A DNA stretch of 64,000 nucleotides from Calliopsis andreniformis (lineage: Eukaryota > Arthropoda > Insecta > Hymenoptera > Andrenidae). Location: the NCBI RefSeq assembly GCF_051401765.1, contig NC_135071.1, positions 5,062,961 through 5,126,960 of the forward strand. Reading direction: 5' to 3'. Shown piece by piece: positions 10,499 to 20,804 of the stretch. How positions within the stretch are numbered: position 1 is the first letter of the stretch; each line of letters begins with the position of its first letter. The notes beneath the pieces are model-generated. The model ran no database searches. It saw nothing but the letters and a program-made list of their open reading frames with translations, and had not been told where the DNA came from. Made by a program: the position numbers and the translations under genes.

Positions 10499-13179
10499 AT
10501 GATAGTTACAGGCAATAAATTTCGCTCGACATGGTCTTGTCAGCATATTTTTCTTTCATTCTACAACGCCCGTAATCCTTGTCTCTGTGATTTAAATAGC
10601 CCAAATATGTTTCCCTTTATGCAACAATCAATGGACATTAAGTGCCTTACAGACGAACTGATCGTGTACCGCCCCCATCGACTAGCAGAATCGGAGAAAA
10701 GGGTCGTCCGCGAAATTATTGCCGATTTATTAGCCAACGGGATAATTCGAGAATCGGAATCCCCATACGCAAGCCCAATAACGCTTGTAGAGAAGAAAAC
10801 TGGAGACGTTAGGATGTGCGTTGACTATCGCAAATTAAATGCCATTACGGTAAAAAATAAGTCACCGCTGCTACTCGTCCAGGACCAGATAGACCAGCTA
10901 GGAGGCTATCGGTACTACACGGGTCTTGATTTAGCGTCGGGATATTACCAAGTTCCGGTCGCCGAAAATTCCATCGAAAAAACGGCGTTTGTAACTCCAG
11001 ATGGACACTACGAGTTTTTGAGAATGCCTTTCGGTTTGACGAACGCGCGGGTGGTCTTCTCAAAATTAATGGACGTAGTCTTGGGATTTTTGAAGAATAA
11101 AATAGCTTTCCCGTACATTGACGATGGGATTATACCGTCGAGTACCATAGAAGAAGGCATCGACCGACTTCGCCAAGTTTTGGAGGCCTTGCGAACACAT
11201 GGACTGACCCTCAAGCTCGAAAAGTGTTCGTTCTTTCAAGAAACTATCGAATACCTTGGGCGGGAAATAAGTGGACAAGGAGTGAGGCCAGGTCAACGAA
11301 AAACAGATGCCGTTGGGAAAATGCCACGACCCGAGAACGTGAAGCAGGTATGCCAGTTTTTGGGATTGGCAAGCTATTTTAGGAAATTCATTAAGAACTT
11401 CGCGACACTAGTCGAGCCGTTAACACGGTTGACCCGTAAAAATATACAATGGCAATGGAAAGTAGCCCAAGAGAATACCTTCCAACAAGTAAAAGAGAAA
11501 TTAATAAAACGACCAGTACTATGCATTTTTAATCCGAACCGACCGATCGAATTGCATACGGATGCAAGTTCGATAGGTGTTGGAGCAATATTATTGCAAC
11601 AACAAGAAGATGGAAATATGGCAGTAGTCTTATATTTTAGCAAGCAAACAACGACCGATCAAAGATGTTACCATTCGTACGAACTGGAAACGATGGCTGT
11701 TGTGTTTGCGTTAAAACATTTTCGAGTATACTTAATAGGACTACAATTCAAAGTTGTGACCGACTGCAATGCTTTGAGAACGACGTTTTCGAAGAAGGAT
11801 TTATTACCGCGCATAGGTCGATGGTGGTTGGAAGTACAAGAATACACATTCGAAATTCTGTACCGATCGGGAACAAGGATGGCTCATGTGGATGCACTTA
11901 GCCGAAACCCTCAACCGATACCCCTCGAGGTCCTTTACGTGAATGTGACGGAGGCCGAATGGATCGTTGCCGCTCAAATGCAGGACGAACAATTGTCAAG
12001 GATTAGAACCGTCCTTGCTAACAACGACAAGTCCCTTGAAGTTAAACACTATTTTAAGGAATATGTATTGAAGAAAGGTAAAGTATACCGACGCATACCA
12101 GATAGTAAAATAGCTTGGGTTGTTCCGAAAAATGCAAGGCTACAGATATGCAGATTGTGCCACGATGATGCCGGACACCTAGGTATAGAAAAAACGTTAG
12201 AAAGGCTTCAACGAAATTATTGGTTTGCCGGTATGCGACGATTTGTTAATAAGTATGTGAAAGCATGTTTAAGTTGCGCATACTATAAACATACTTCGGG
12301 GAAGAAACAATGTAAATTGAATGTTATCGAAAAGGTACCTATACCATTTCATACATTACATATCGATCATGTAGGACCATTTGAGACAAGTAGAAAGGGT
12401 AACAAGTATTTGTTGGTGATGGTAGATGCATTTACAAAGTTTACCATTGTAGAACCTGTAAACAACCAGAAGACTCGACATACTGAGAAAGTGTTGCTAA
12501 ATTTAATGCACTTATTTGGTGTACCGACAAGGATAATTAGCGATCAAGGGACAAGCTTCACTTCAAAGAGGTTCGCAACATTATGTGCAACGTACGGCAT
12601 TAAGCACATACTCAATGGACAAGTCGAACGATATAATAAAACAATCGTTGACGCCCTAGCGACAAGTGCAACTGGCTAAGATCCACGAGATTGGGACACG
12701 CAGGTCAAGAAAGTGCAAAGTGCCATAAACACTATGCATAATAAAAGTATAGACACCACACCGATGAAGGCATTAATTGGGTGTGATATGAGAACGGTAG
12801 CAGAAGGGACAATATTGAGCGCCATACGTGAAGAGATGGACCGAGTGGACTTGATGGCTCTACGAGAAGACATCAGCAGACACATCTCGGAAGACCAACG
12901 AGCGCAAAAGGAAAGGTATGACCGTGCGCGAAAAGAAGCTCGCAGGTATATACCATAGACGAGTTAGTCCTCGTCCAGATAATCAGTGACCCTGCAACGG
13001 GAGGTAGTAGGAAGCTATTACCGAAATATAAAGGGCCGTTTCGAATACGAACTGTGCTACCGAACGACCGATACGAAGTGGAAGATCTGCGGGAAGGAGC
13101 AAAACGACTACGAACAGTCGTTGCAGCAGACAAGATCAAACCATGGATCACGATTCAAGGGGATGAGCAAAACGCCTAA
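10499..13179 (+). pseudogene. Ty3/gypsy-type pol (RT, RNase H, integrase), degraded
   Basis: A long open stretch (10499-12679, 726 codons) holds reverse transcriptase with CVDYRKLNAIT, DLASGYYQVPV and the YIDD active site at residues 206-209, then RNase H with LHTDASS (Asp 355), ELETM and VVTDCNA. A His/Cys zinc-binding segment (GHLGIEKT ... ACLSC) and the integrase core follow, with HIDHVGPF (Asp 623), IISDQGTSF (Asp 682) and GQVERYN (Glu 710). Similarity begins near 10615; the first 40 or so residues do not belong to pol. An in-frame TAA at 12677-12679 interrupts the integrase C-terminus, which continues in frame to a TAG at 12956. A frameshift near 12950 leads to a last segment with KGPFRI ending at 13179. 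Gag and protease are absent. It lies antisense to the host gene, in its intron. Confidence 0.95.
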
Positions 13180-14086
13180 TCTGGGAGCGATCTTATATCC
13201 TTTTTCTTGTATTTCAGTATCGTAGGTTTTAGTGCGAATTGTCAGTTAAGTACTGACTACTGAATCGTTGAATACAACCTCATATGTGTTTGAGTTTGTT
13301 ACAGAAAGGCCAAGGTGAATCGAAGGCATAAGGCTTTCGATGCATGGCAGTGACATTGGCGGTATTTTGCCCGACGACCAGGTGAAATCCCAACCAGCTA
13401 GGAACAACGGTCCAATACGCTGGCCAACAGGAGAGATGACGGGAGCTGACCAACGAGAAAAGGACGCGACGTGCGTCGTGACACGAAGTGTGTCAAAACT
13501 GCTGAGGCAATGATCATAAGGGAATACAACGGTATTCCATACAGACCAACACCGAACCGGACGGACACAAAGTGTGTCTCAGGCAGGGGGGTGGCGGTCG
13601 AAGGGATGCAACGTGCATCAAAACCCATAAGGGATACAACGGTATCCGTAGTTTATCGTAAGCGATACGACGATATTGCGTTACGACAACAAAAGCGTAA
13701 ATTAAATGGTAACGACCAAAAGGTTATTGTAAAGCCTGAGGACAGACTCCATTGTCAGTATGGCCGAATGTTAGAAAATTCGAAGTCAACGTATACTCGA
13801 ATAGGGCATGTGCTTTTCGTCAACGTGCTTTCCGTATCGACGGTCAAGTGGGTACCTCTAGGGTTACCATAAACACCAGAAAGGGCGATACTGATGAAGG
13901 CGTCCTCATGGCTAAAAAGACGGTCGAAGGACCATTCTTGTACGAACAGTCGTCGTGACTGGTGAAACCCAGGAATAAACCTCACATAGTTTTGCTATTA
14001 GCGTAAACGCCTACAAAGTGTCTTTCTTTTGACCGCTCATTACGCCGATCCTGATTTTCCGTCTTACAGATCATAGTGTAACAGCA
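13180..14086 (+). other. Gypsy 3' non-coding region
   Basis: Sequence downstream of integrase with no recognisable env. It contains the hairpin cluster annotated separately. Open stretches here are broken and show no signal peptide or envelope motif. Confidence 0.5.
13463..13670 (+). repeat. Cluster of seven short perfect hairpins
   Basis: Perfect short inverted repeats with 4-5 nt loops lie at 13463-13477 (GACGC/GCGTC), 13480-13494 (GACAC/GTGTC), 13521-13538 (GGAATAC/GTATTCC), 13564-13578 (GACAC/GTGTC), 13605-13619 (GATGC/GCATC), 13632-13647 (GGATAC/GTATCC) and 13656-13670 (TCGTA/TACGA). Six of the loops are variants of (G/A)A(C/A)G(T); the seventh is AGCGA. Less perfect ones occur at 13321-13339, 13401-13413 and 13851-13868. 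Arms differ in sequence while pairing is kept, which is what conserved RNA stem-loops look like. Function unknown. Confidence 0.75.
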
Positions 14087-14407
14087 TTATGGTAGTCTAC
14101 CGTTAGACAGTCAAGAGATCGAATATCGAATCTAAAAGAGTCTAATAAGAAGTTTAAAACTAAAGTCTTTCCATTTATTAGAGCGACGTAAAAAGATAAA
14201 TTTCATACAAAATTTAATTATATCTGATTTTCGAAAGGATTAGCCACTCGAAGGCGTTGGACATCGAACACCGCGTGCATATTTTGAGTGTCGCGTTGCG
14301 TCGATGCTAGATTGTATAGTAGATCAGATCTCTTTATCTATCCTTAAGAACAACTGAGTCTTTCTTATTGAGAATAAATTAAGATTTTTTGACAATTATA
14401 GTGCACA
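14087..14407 (+). other. Candidate gypsy 3' LTR region
   Basis: The segment starts TGTAACAGC and ends GTGCACA, with an AATAAA at about 14381, as expected for a 3' LTR of the element upstream. There is no 5' LTR copy to compare with and no target duplication could be confirmed. A partly similar stretch ('gatcggatctctttctatc') occurs at 44133, possibly another LTR relic of the family. Confidence 0.35.
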
Positions 14408-14789
14408 CCATAGCCGTATCCATTCTAATGAAAATGCTTATTTACGCGTTTATTTCAGATTAGCAAAACGGCAGAAATCATGTCAGTTAGTAAGATACAG
14501 GAATGTTGTACAAGAATACGTAATGCGTACAATATTATTTATGCTTGAAAAAAATAATTTGCATACTTCAAATATGACTGTGCCGCTATAAGGGTGAAAT
14601 TTTGCCTTGCGATAAATTTGAAAATTTTATTCCCACCAATTTCGAGAATTCGCTGGAACCATGTTAGTAGTACACGGCTCGAGTCGGGCAGCCTAACATA
14701 AGACAATCACACACGTGAGCGTATCGGTGAGACTAATATTAATTCAACGACTTAATTGTTTTGTTTTCTATTATATTTTTATGAAACAT
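14408..14789. other. Intronic sequence without recognised feature
   Basis: AT-rich sequence with no coding, repeat or structural signal that I can support. Confidence 0.5.
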
Positions 14790-14845
14790 TCACCATTATA
14801 TTTGTGAGGTTTTTCTGATTAGAATGGTACCAAACATGATATAAT
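14790..14845 (+). repeat. Single arm related to the MITE at 15345-15540
   Basis: The stretch 'caccattatatttgtgagg' with 'tttttctgatt' and 'ccaaacat' matches one arm of the palindromic MITE 550 bp downstream. Confidence 0.6.
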
Positions 14846-15344
14846 TTGAGACGCCTATTTGTATCTTTCTTGTAGGTATATAATATGTGCACATGTACGT
14901 TGTTTCTTTCATACAGTTAAAACTACATTTTATTGCACAGTTCTTATTACCGATTAGTCTTGCAATCAAAAAGTAATAAATATAAAAATAATAAAGAAAT
15001 ACAGTAGATAAACGAAAAATAAAACTGAAAAATAAAAATTGTGTGTCATTATAACCTATTGTTTTAGATTCATGGTTCATAAATATGAAGGAATTTTGAA
15101 GAAATGGAATTCATATCTCAACTTCCGATAAATGTGAAGTGAATGAATAGCTCCCCGACTCACGATAAATGTGAACAAAGCGTGTCCTGGATTACGTTAA
15201 GAGTAAAAAACAAACAGTTTCGGACGTGAAGAAGTTAAGGAATGAAAGGGGAGAGCGGGTAATCTGAAAGTCGAGGTAACCCGCAAAGATTAAAAACCTA
15301 CGTTTGAAGAAGCAAAATTCACTTCCTTATTTTTCATTATTTGT

Positions 15345-15540
15345 TTGTCAAACTTTTACCATCATATTTATGAGATTTTTCTGATTGAAATGACGCCAAA
15401 CATAACGGATTCACATATTTCAGAAATGGAAGCTAACAAAATATTATGACACATTAAATATGTGTAAATCAAATTACGTCGTGTTTGGTGTTATTTTATT
15501 CAGAAAAATCACACAAATATGATGGCGAAAGTTTGATAAA
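15345..15540. mobile_element. Palindromic MITE, about 195 bp
   Basis: Inverted arms of about 65 bp: left 'gtcaaacttttaccatcat' to 'acgccaaacat', right the complement ending 'gatggcgaaagtttgat'. The arms share 'atttttctga' and a 'ccaaac' block, with a short central spacer. Intronic in the phospholipid phosphatase gene. Confidence 0.75.
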
Positions 15541-15716
15541 AAAAATCAAAAGTAAGAGGGTTAATTTTACTTTTATAATCTAGCTCTTTGATATTTGTCG
15601 TCTGTTTCAATTCTCACAAGGGGACATTGCAAGGTGTAAATCTCCGATTTTTATGAAACGTGGCAGGATTGTAAAGTAGCATTCGATATGTATTTTTTTT
15701 TATCGTTCCTAATTTA

Positions 15717-16850
15717 TGTTAAGGGTATGAAAACCACCCCCAAAGTGGGGGTGGGAAACATGTTTCGCTTAATATCTCGAAACATATTGTGTGCAGCAAA
15801 AATGCTGTAAATGCAGCGATTACGTAGTTTTCAAGGACGAATCTACTTATATAAACAGCTTTTGAAATCATTAATTTGTTTAAAAAATATATTAACAAAT
15901 AGTATATTTTCGTTGTTACCACTGACAAAATGATGATCGATCGTTTCACAAATTTGTATGTGAATACTATGAACCAAAACACAAAATACGGATAAAATAG
16001 AAGTTTGAAGTTTTACGACACAAATAAAATAGCAACATTCCTGGTTAAACTACATTTTGTGCAAAATTGGATCCTGAAATGAGTGGCCTTAAGAAAAACA
16101 TATATCCTTACAATGTTTTCGTCATTACATTATGATAAGTGTTGTTTATTGTTTACTAAATGTATAAATAATAATATTACTAATAAATATTCGCAACATC
16201 TCGCACCAGTTGCAAACACTACGAGAGATGTAGTGCCAGTGATCCTTGCATAAATTAAAATGTAGCGAATAAAGATGGTTTATAAAACATTTAACATGAG
16301 TAATTATTATTTACTATATGCAAACAATTGAAGTTTCTCCAGAAAATGTGGTATAATCGAAAAATTGTACAAAAAATTCCTGTAGTCGCGTGCGAATAGA
16401 CAAATGACTCGTAATTGACAGTTATTACAAAACAATTCCAATCTGTGCAAAGGTATGCGAAAGTTAGAATTATTTAAAACAAAAATTGAAGAAAAAAAAA
16501 AGTAAAACCTATTTCAAGAAGATTTGGACTCAGGAACTGCAAATCATTAGTTATTTATTCATACTCGGCTATCAAAATTTCTTGATTACACTTTTTTGAT
16601 TAAACAACATTTTCTGGAGAAATTTCAATTGTTTCCATATAGTAAATAATAATTATTAATTGAAAATGATTTATAAACCATCTGTATTTGCTGGATTTTC
16701 ATCTATGCAAGGTTCACTCACACTGAATCTCTCGTACTGCTTACACGAGTGCAAGAGTCTCGCAAGTGCGAGACGTTGCGAGTATATAAAGCGAAATATG
16801 TTTTCCACGCTCTTCTCTGGGGGTGGTTTTCATCTCCTTAACAGTTTCAT
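15717..16850. mobile_element. Nested foldback element in the intron
   Basis: Outer arms pair 'atgaaaaccacccccaaag' (15727) with the complement of 'tgggggtggttttcatctcc' near 16820. Inner arms pair 16180-16380 with 16590-16790 (sharing 'atggtttataaa', 'caattgaa.tttctccagaa' and an 'ctcgca' block). The right outer and inner arms are contiguous, but on the left they are about 390 bp apart, so an insertion or duplication lies at roughly 15790-16180. No transposase is present. Confidence 0.7.
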
Positions 16851-17007
16851 TCTTATAGCGGCATTACTATAAATACATACGCAAAATATCTGTAGAAAAT
16901 AATCCACTATCTGTTTACCAAAAATTTCCTAAAAAGGTCTTAAAAAATGAGCGTCTCGACCAAAATATCCTCTGACGTGCAAATATAAGAATACCTAAAA
17001 TCTTTAA

Positions 17008-17325
17008 GACATGGAACGGATTTTTCCTTTCTCTCGGCTTGCCTTTTACTCCTGTATATTGTCACTGCTTCAGGCTCGGTACCATTTGGTGTTGCAATTC
17101 CCCTTTGGTATACGTACATACATATACCAAGCATCCTTTATTTTTTTAACTATCTTTTGTGTAGATTTTTTGCGGCGTGTGTCGAATAGGTAATCAATGT
17201 TCCGCTGGCAAGAACATAGAAAGGAGGGCCTGCTGCAGCACCAAAGGGTACCGAGCCTTGAGAAGTGGTAGTGGATGTGGGAAGAAACGGCAGACCGAAG
17301 GAAAAGGAAAATCCGTTCCCTATCT
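17008..17325. mobile_element. Palindromic MITE, about 320 bp
   Basis: Left arm 'ggaacggatttttcctttc' to 'ggctcggtaccatttggtg' pairs with the right arm 'caccaaagggtaccgagcc' to 'ggaaaatccgttcc'. The ORFs read from both strands across it are consequences of the palindrome, not genes. Confidence 0.75.
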
Positions 17326-17706
17326 CAGAACGGCTCCGTTTCTTTTTTTTTTTTATAGACAATGTTCTTTCTGAATATCAATGGAAATTTATCAAGGAAT
17401 CTTTTACCACCGAAATCAAAAATAACAATCTAGTCGAAGTACACGTGCAGTTAATCAATCGTTATAACGCAATCAAGCTATTATTTATTTTTTATTTATT
17501 TTACAGTATCAAATTCTTGTCACATTCATATCTATCCCTCAGTAAATCCCAACACTTTTTGAAAATTTGTTACATAAAGAAAATGTTCAAATTTCTCATT
17601 TTTGGAATTGTGGACTGGAGGAAGACCCTTTCCCCCGTTACTATTCCTAGTGTTAATATTTTATATGAAAAAAGTTACATAGATACACTCAAAAGTTCTC
17701 ACATAC

Positions 17707-17908
17707 CACTATAATTGGTCCTAAAAGACATCCCAGGAACAGTAGCGTAATGGAGATTGTATCACCCATAAACTTGAAAGAGAGTTTTGGATCATTGCAA
17801 TAGAAGCCAATACGCTGTTGTGGAATAGTTCCAAACTCCAAAACTGTTAAGAGCACGACAACTGAAATAAATAGTAACACAAATGAATACATGAAAAGAA
17901 TAATTTGT
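17707..17908 (-). CDS. Phospholipid phosphatase (wunen/PLPP family), exon with first membrane span
   Basis: The exon encodes a first transmembrane segment (ILFMYSFVLLFISVVVLL) followed by PQQRIGFYCNDPKLSF and FMGDTIS. This fits the RGFYCNDESIKYP...DTI signature after membrane span 1 of animal lipid phosphate phosphatases. It continues into a second hydrophobic stretch. The donor is 'gtatgt' directly after GPIIV; the next exon (9614-9837) continues in phase 0 with MWIAEF. Two acceptors are possible: 'ttcattttag' giving the start at 17908 (preferred, because it keeps the full first membrane span) and 'atttatttcag' giving 17861. The starting exon was not found to the right. Nothing about regulation can be read here. 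Confidence 0.85.
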
Positions 17909-18117
17909 CTAAAATGAAATAGTGTAGGACAGTTTAAAATCAATGCTAGTGGAACGAGCAGTCATTTTTGGTATATTCTTAAATAAAGCGAAAAGACAAT
18001 TCATATTTGCAAAATTTCTTAATTAAAGTATTATGTATGAAAAATATGTTATATTAAATCTACTCAAAAATCTATTGCTTCGAAATTAAAAATTATGGAA
18101 TCCCAATACCTGGTATC

Positions 18118-18270
18118 AAACGGTACGGTAGTGCCGCCACGCCAAGTGTATGCAGGGTATAGCCGGTACTACCGTACATATTTACTGGAGTTTTATACAT
18201 AGAAAACTTTAGTCATGAATATTATTGAATTCATAACTCAGATCTAAAATTCAATAGTATTATCGCAATC
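18118..18270 (+). repeat. Dispersed repeat, copy 2 (see 296-460)
   Basis: Same family and orientation as 296-460. This copy adds a clearer internal palindrome, 'acggtagtgccg' facing 'cggtactaccgt'. Confidence 0.6.
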
Positions 18271-19324
18271 CCAACAAAAACACTATTAGTGTAAAAATAT
18301 TCGCCAAGTACATTCCTAGAAATGGTGGTTATTCCGTTCTTACAATATATTAAAATCAAATGAGACCAAGTACATTAACGAATAGTTTAGTGTACTGTCT
18401 ACAAAATTTGTAAAATAAGCATCATTTTAGGAGTAATATACAAATTGGAAAATTAAACTTAAAATGTACTTCGCGGGCCCTTTTGCAATAAAAATGTTTT
18501 TTTTTCCTCTCCATAACAATAAAATGAATTCAACTTATTCCGAGATAAATAACTATCAATATTTTGTTAGAAAACTTCGATGAGGCAGCCTGAAAGTATT
18601 ATATATTCGAGCATTTGCGACTAAACAAACGAACCGATAACAGGTTCGACCAACGCGACGCCAGGCCCGGTCGTAAATTAACGACAGGCTCTTGAAGGAG
18701 TACAGCTCGGGGGAGAACAAGGACTTTTCTCGAAGGAAAAGTCATTCCAGCGATATCCTCGAGTTCGTGCAAATCTCTAAATCATTGTACCCAGCATTTT
18801 AAAATACACTCATTGTAAAATTCCGTACATTTCTTATTTTCTTACAATTTTTATTTTTATTTTTTTTAACCTCTGAACAAGTTGAATCCACTCCATTGTT
18901 ACGGAAGCCTCTCCTCAAACTCATCCCCACTAAAAAATCTAACCCAGACTAATTCTAATCACACCACTATATTTCGGTTGACTGCTAACATAAACAGACC
19001 GATAAGTGGTAAGTGATGAGATAAACGATTGGCTCTGGTTTCACACCACATGAATTCAATATTTTGGGCGTGTATACTAGACTCAGGATTGACAAAGTTC
19101 ATTTTGTGATTAACGCTAGATGTCGATATCCCTTCTTGTTTGGGCAGTTGTACGCTTTTCAATAATTTGATACTATAGTACTATCAGGCTTCATCTATTT
19201 ACGAATAACGGTAAGTAACGTTTCAGAATTTCGATTAATAACTAGTTCAATAAATAATCGCATACTTGAACGCTCAAAATCACCAAAAATCCATTGCTCT
19301 TCAATAAGCCGCCCTTTAAGAACA
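18271..19324. other. No recognised feature
   Basis: AT-rich with a moderately GC-richer patch at 18640-18760. No exon with splice signals or family motif could be identified, including any upstream exon of the phosphatase. Confidence 0.45.
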
Positions 19325-19720
19325 ATTTTTTATATTCTACATGAGATACAAAGATTCAGACGTTAGGATGGGCCTTATGGAACTTCGGCCAAGTTCATTA
19401 GAATTATTTTAACACTAACATCGAAAACGCGTCTAACTGACCGTTGATTTCTTTCATGCCTTATTTGAAGTTTTTATTTTTTAGTCTACTACAGTAACGC
19501 ACTGCTATAAGCAGAGCTTAAAAATGTATTCGGAAGGACAGGCAAAATTGGTATATGGTTATTGTCAACTCCGAGTTCGGAATTTTGTGCGGAAAATTGT
19601 GCGAAGAGTTCTAAAAGGTCAGAACTGTTTTAACAACGACACCGAAAGCAAGTCTAAGCGTCTGTTGATTTACTTGCCGTCTTATTCAAAGTTTTTAGTA
19701 TTTTGTCTATTAAATTAGTT
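19325..19720 (+). repeat. Two related repeat units in direct orientation
   Basis: Unit 1 (19380-19500) and unit 2 (19600-19720) are similar to each other: both carry a 'ttttaacaa/c' start, a 'gttgattt' block and 'aagttttta' near the end. Both recur at 36640-36965, but there they face each other as an inverted repeat. Confidence 0.65.
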
Positions 19721-20494
19721 TAAATCTACTTTATTGATATTATATGTGTATGTGCAATATATAGGGTGGAAATTATAAAGTGTTACAGACGAATATCTAC
19801 GAAAATATTGATTCTACGCAAAAATGTTTCATATGTAAGTTGTTCAGCACCGAGGGGAATATCATGTGGTGGGACTTTTATTTTTCCTGGTGGACACGCA
19901 ACCATTATTTCAAATGGAACCATATTTTTATTTTTACTAGTATTGTAGTTTACTTTAAGACGAATTTAAAAACTATCTACAGAAGGTCATTCAGGGTCAA
20001 ACTTGCGGAGAAATGACGAAAAGACGATTGAAATGAATGTATTGCTAATAATTTAACGTAATTGCGTTTTATTTGTACTTTAATAAGTATTCAAAATCAT
20101 TACCTTGTACTTCAGTGTACTTAACAATGCTTTATTTAATTTATTTCCGAAAAATAATTTGATTTTCGCTTTACAAGTTTATTGTGTATTCATTTCATTC
20201 ACACATTTCGTGCCTTCGAATTTTCACACTAAAACAACATGTGTTCTGTATCAGCAATACTAAGGGCAACATCAAAGTCATATCAATGAAATGAAAACAA
20301 ACGTATTTATGCATTATTGTGTTCTTCTATAAGATAGTAAGTTTACTTTCATTACTATTCGTCCTTCGTTGAACGGTACTATTTCTTAATTTTGTTATAA
20401 AAGTGGAAATGTTTCAAAATTCTGTTGATACGTTTGTAATACTAGGAGAATGCAGAAAAAGGCGTTACATTAAAGACTGCGTAATGTCCATTAA

Positions 20495-20660
20495 CCCTTT
20501 GCGGACGAGTGTCGGCATGTAGCCGCCCAATTCTCGCGCTGCGGCTGGCGTATGTTTATCGTTCTGAACGATTAAATACGCATGGGTAGCCCCTTTGCAG
20601 ACGAGTGTCGGCATATAGCCGCCCAATTCTCGCGCTGTGGCTGTCGTATGTTTATGTAAA
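20495..20660 (+). repeat. Tandem duplication of the piggyBac 5' end
   Basis: A unit of about 95 bp starting 'ccctttgcggacgagtgtcg' is repeated from 20591 as 'cctttgcagacgagtgtcg'. Each unit contains an AGCCGC...GCGGCT-type stem. The duplication doubles the subterminal sequence where a transposase would bind. Confidence 0.85.
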
Positions 20661-20804
20661 CTTACGATGCGAGACCATGGTAGGTTCAGAACGAATTCAG
20701 TCTGCCGAGTTAGTCTTTCAATGTCACTACCAGAGAAACCAGCAAAGTTTTCATACATTTTATACATTTTCACATAGTTTACATCTTATAACATCCTACA
20801 CACA

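Noticed and set aside
13471..13872. 133-codon open frame as a possible env or accessory protein
   Set aside because: No signal peptide, membrane span or conserved motif; overlaps the hairpin cluster.
19780..19948. Plus-strand codons reading IFPGGHAT, resembling the PSGHA catalytic motif 2 of lipid phosphate phosphatases
   Set aside because: Opposite strand to the phosphatase gene and inside a TIR arm that recurs inverted at 22845-23157; chance resemblance.
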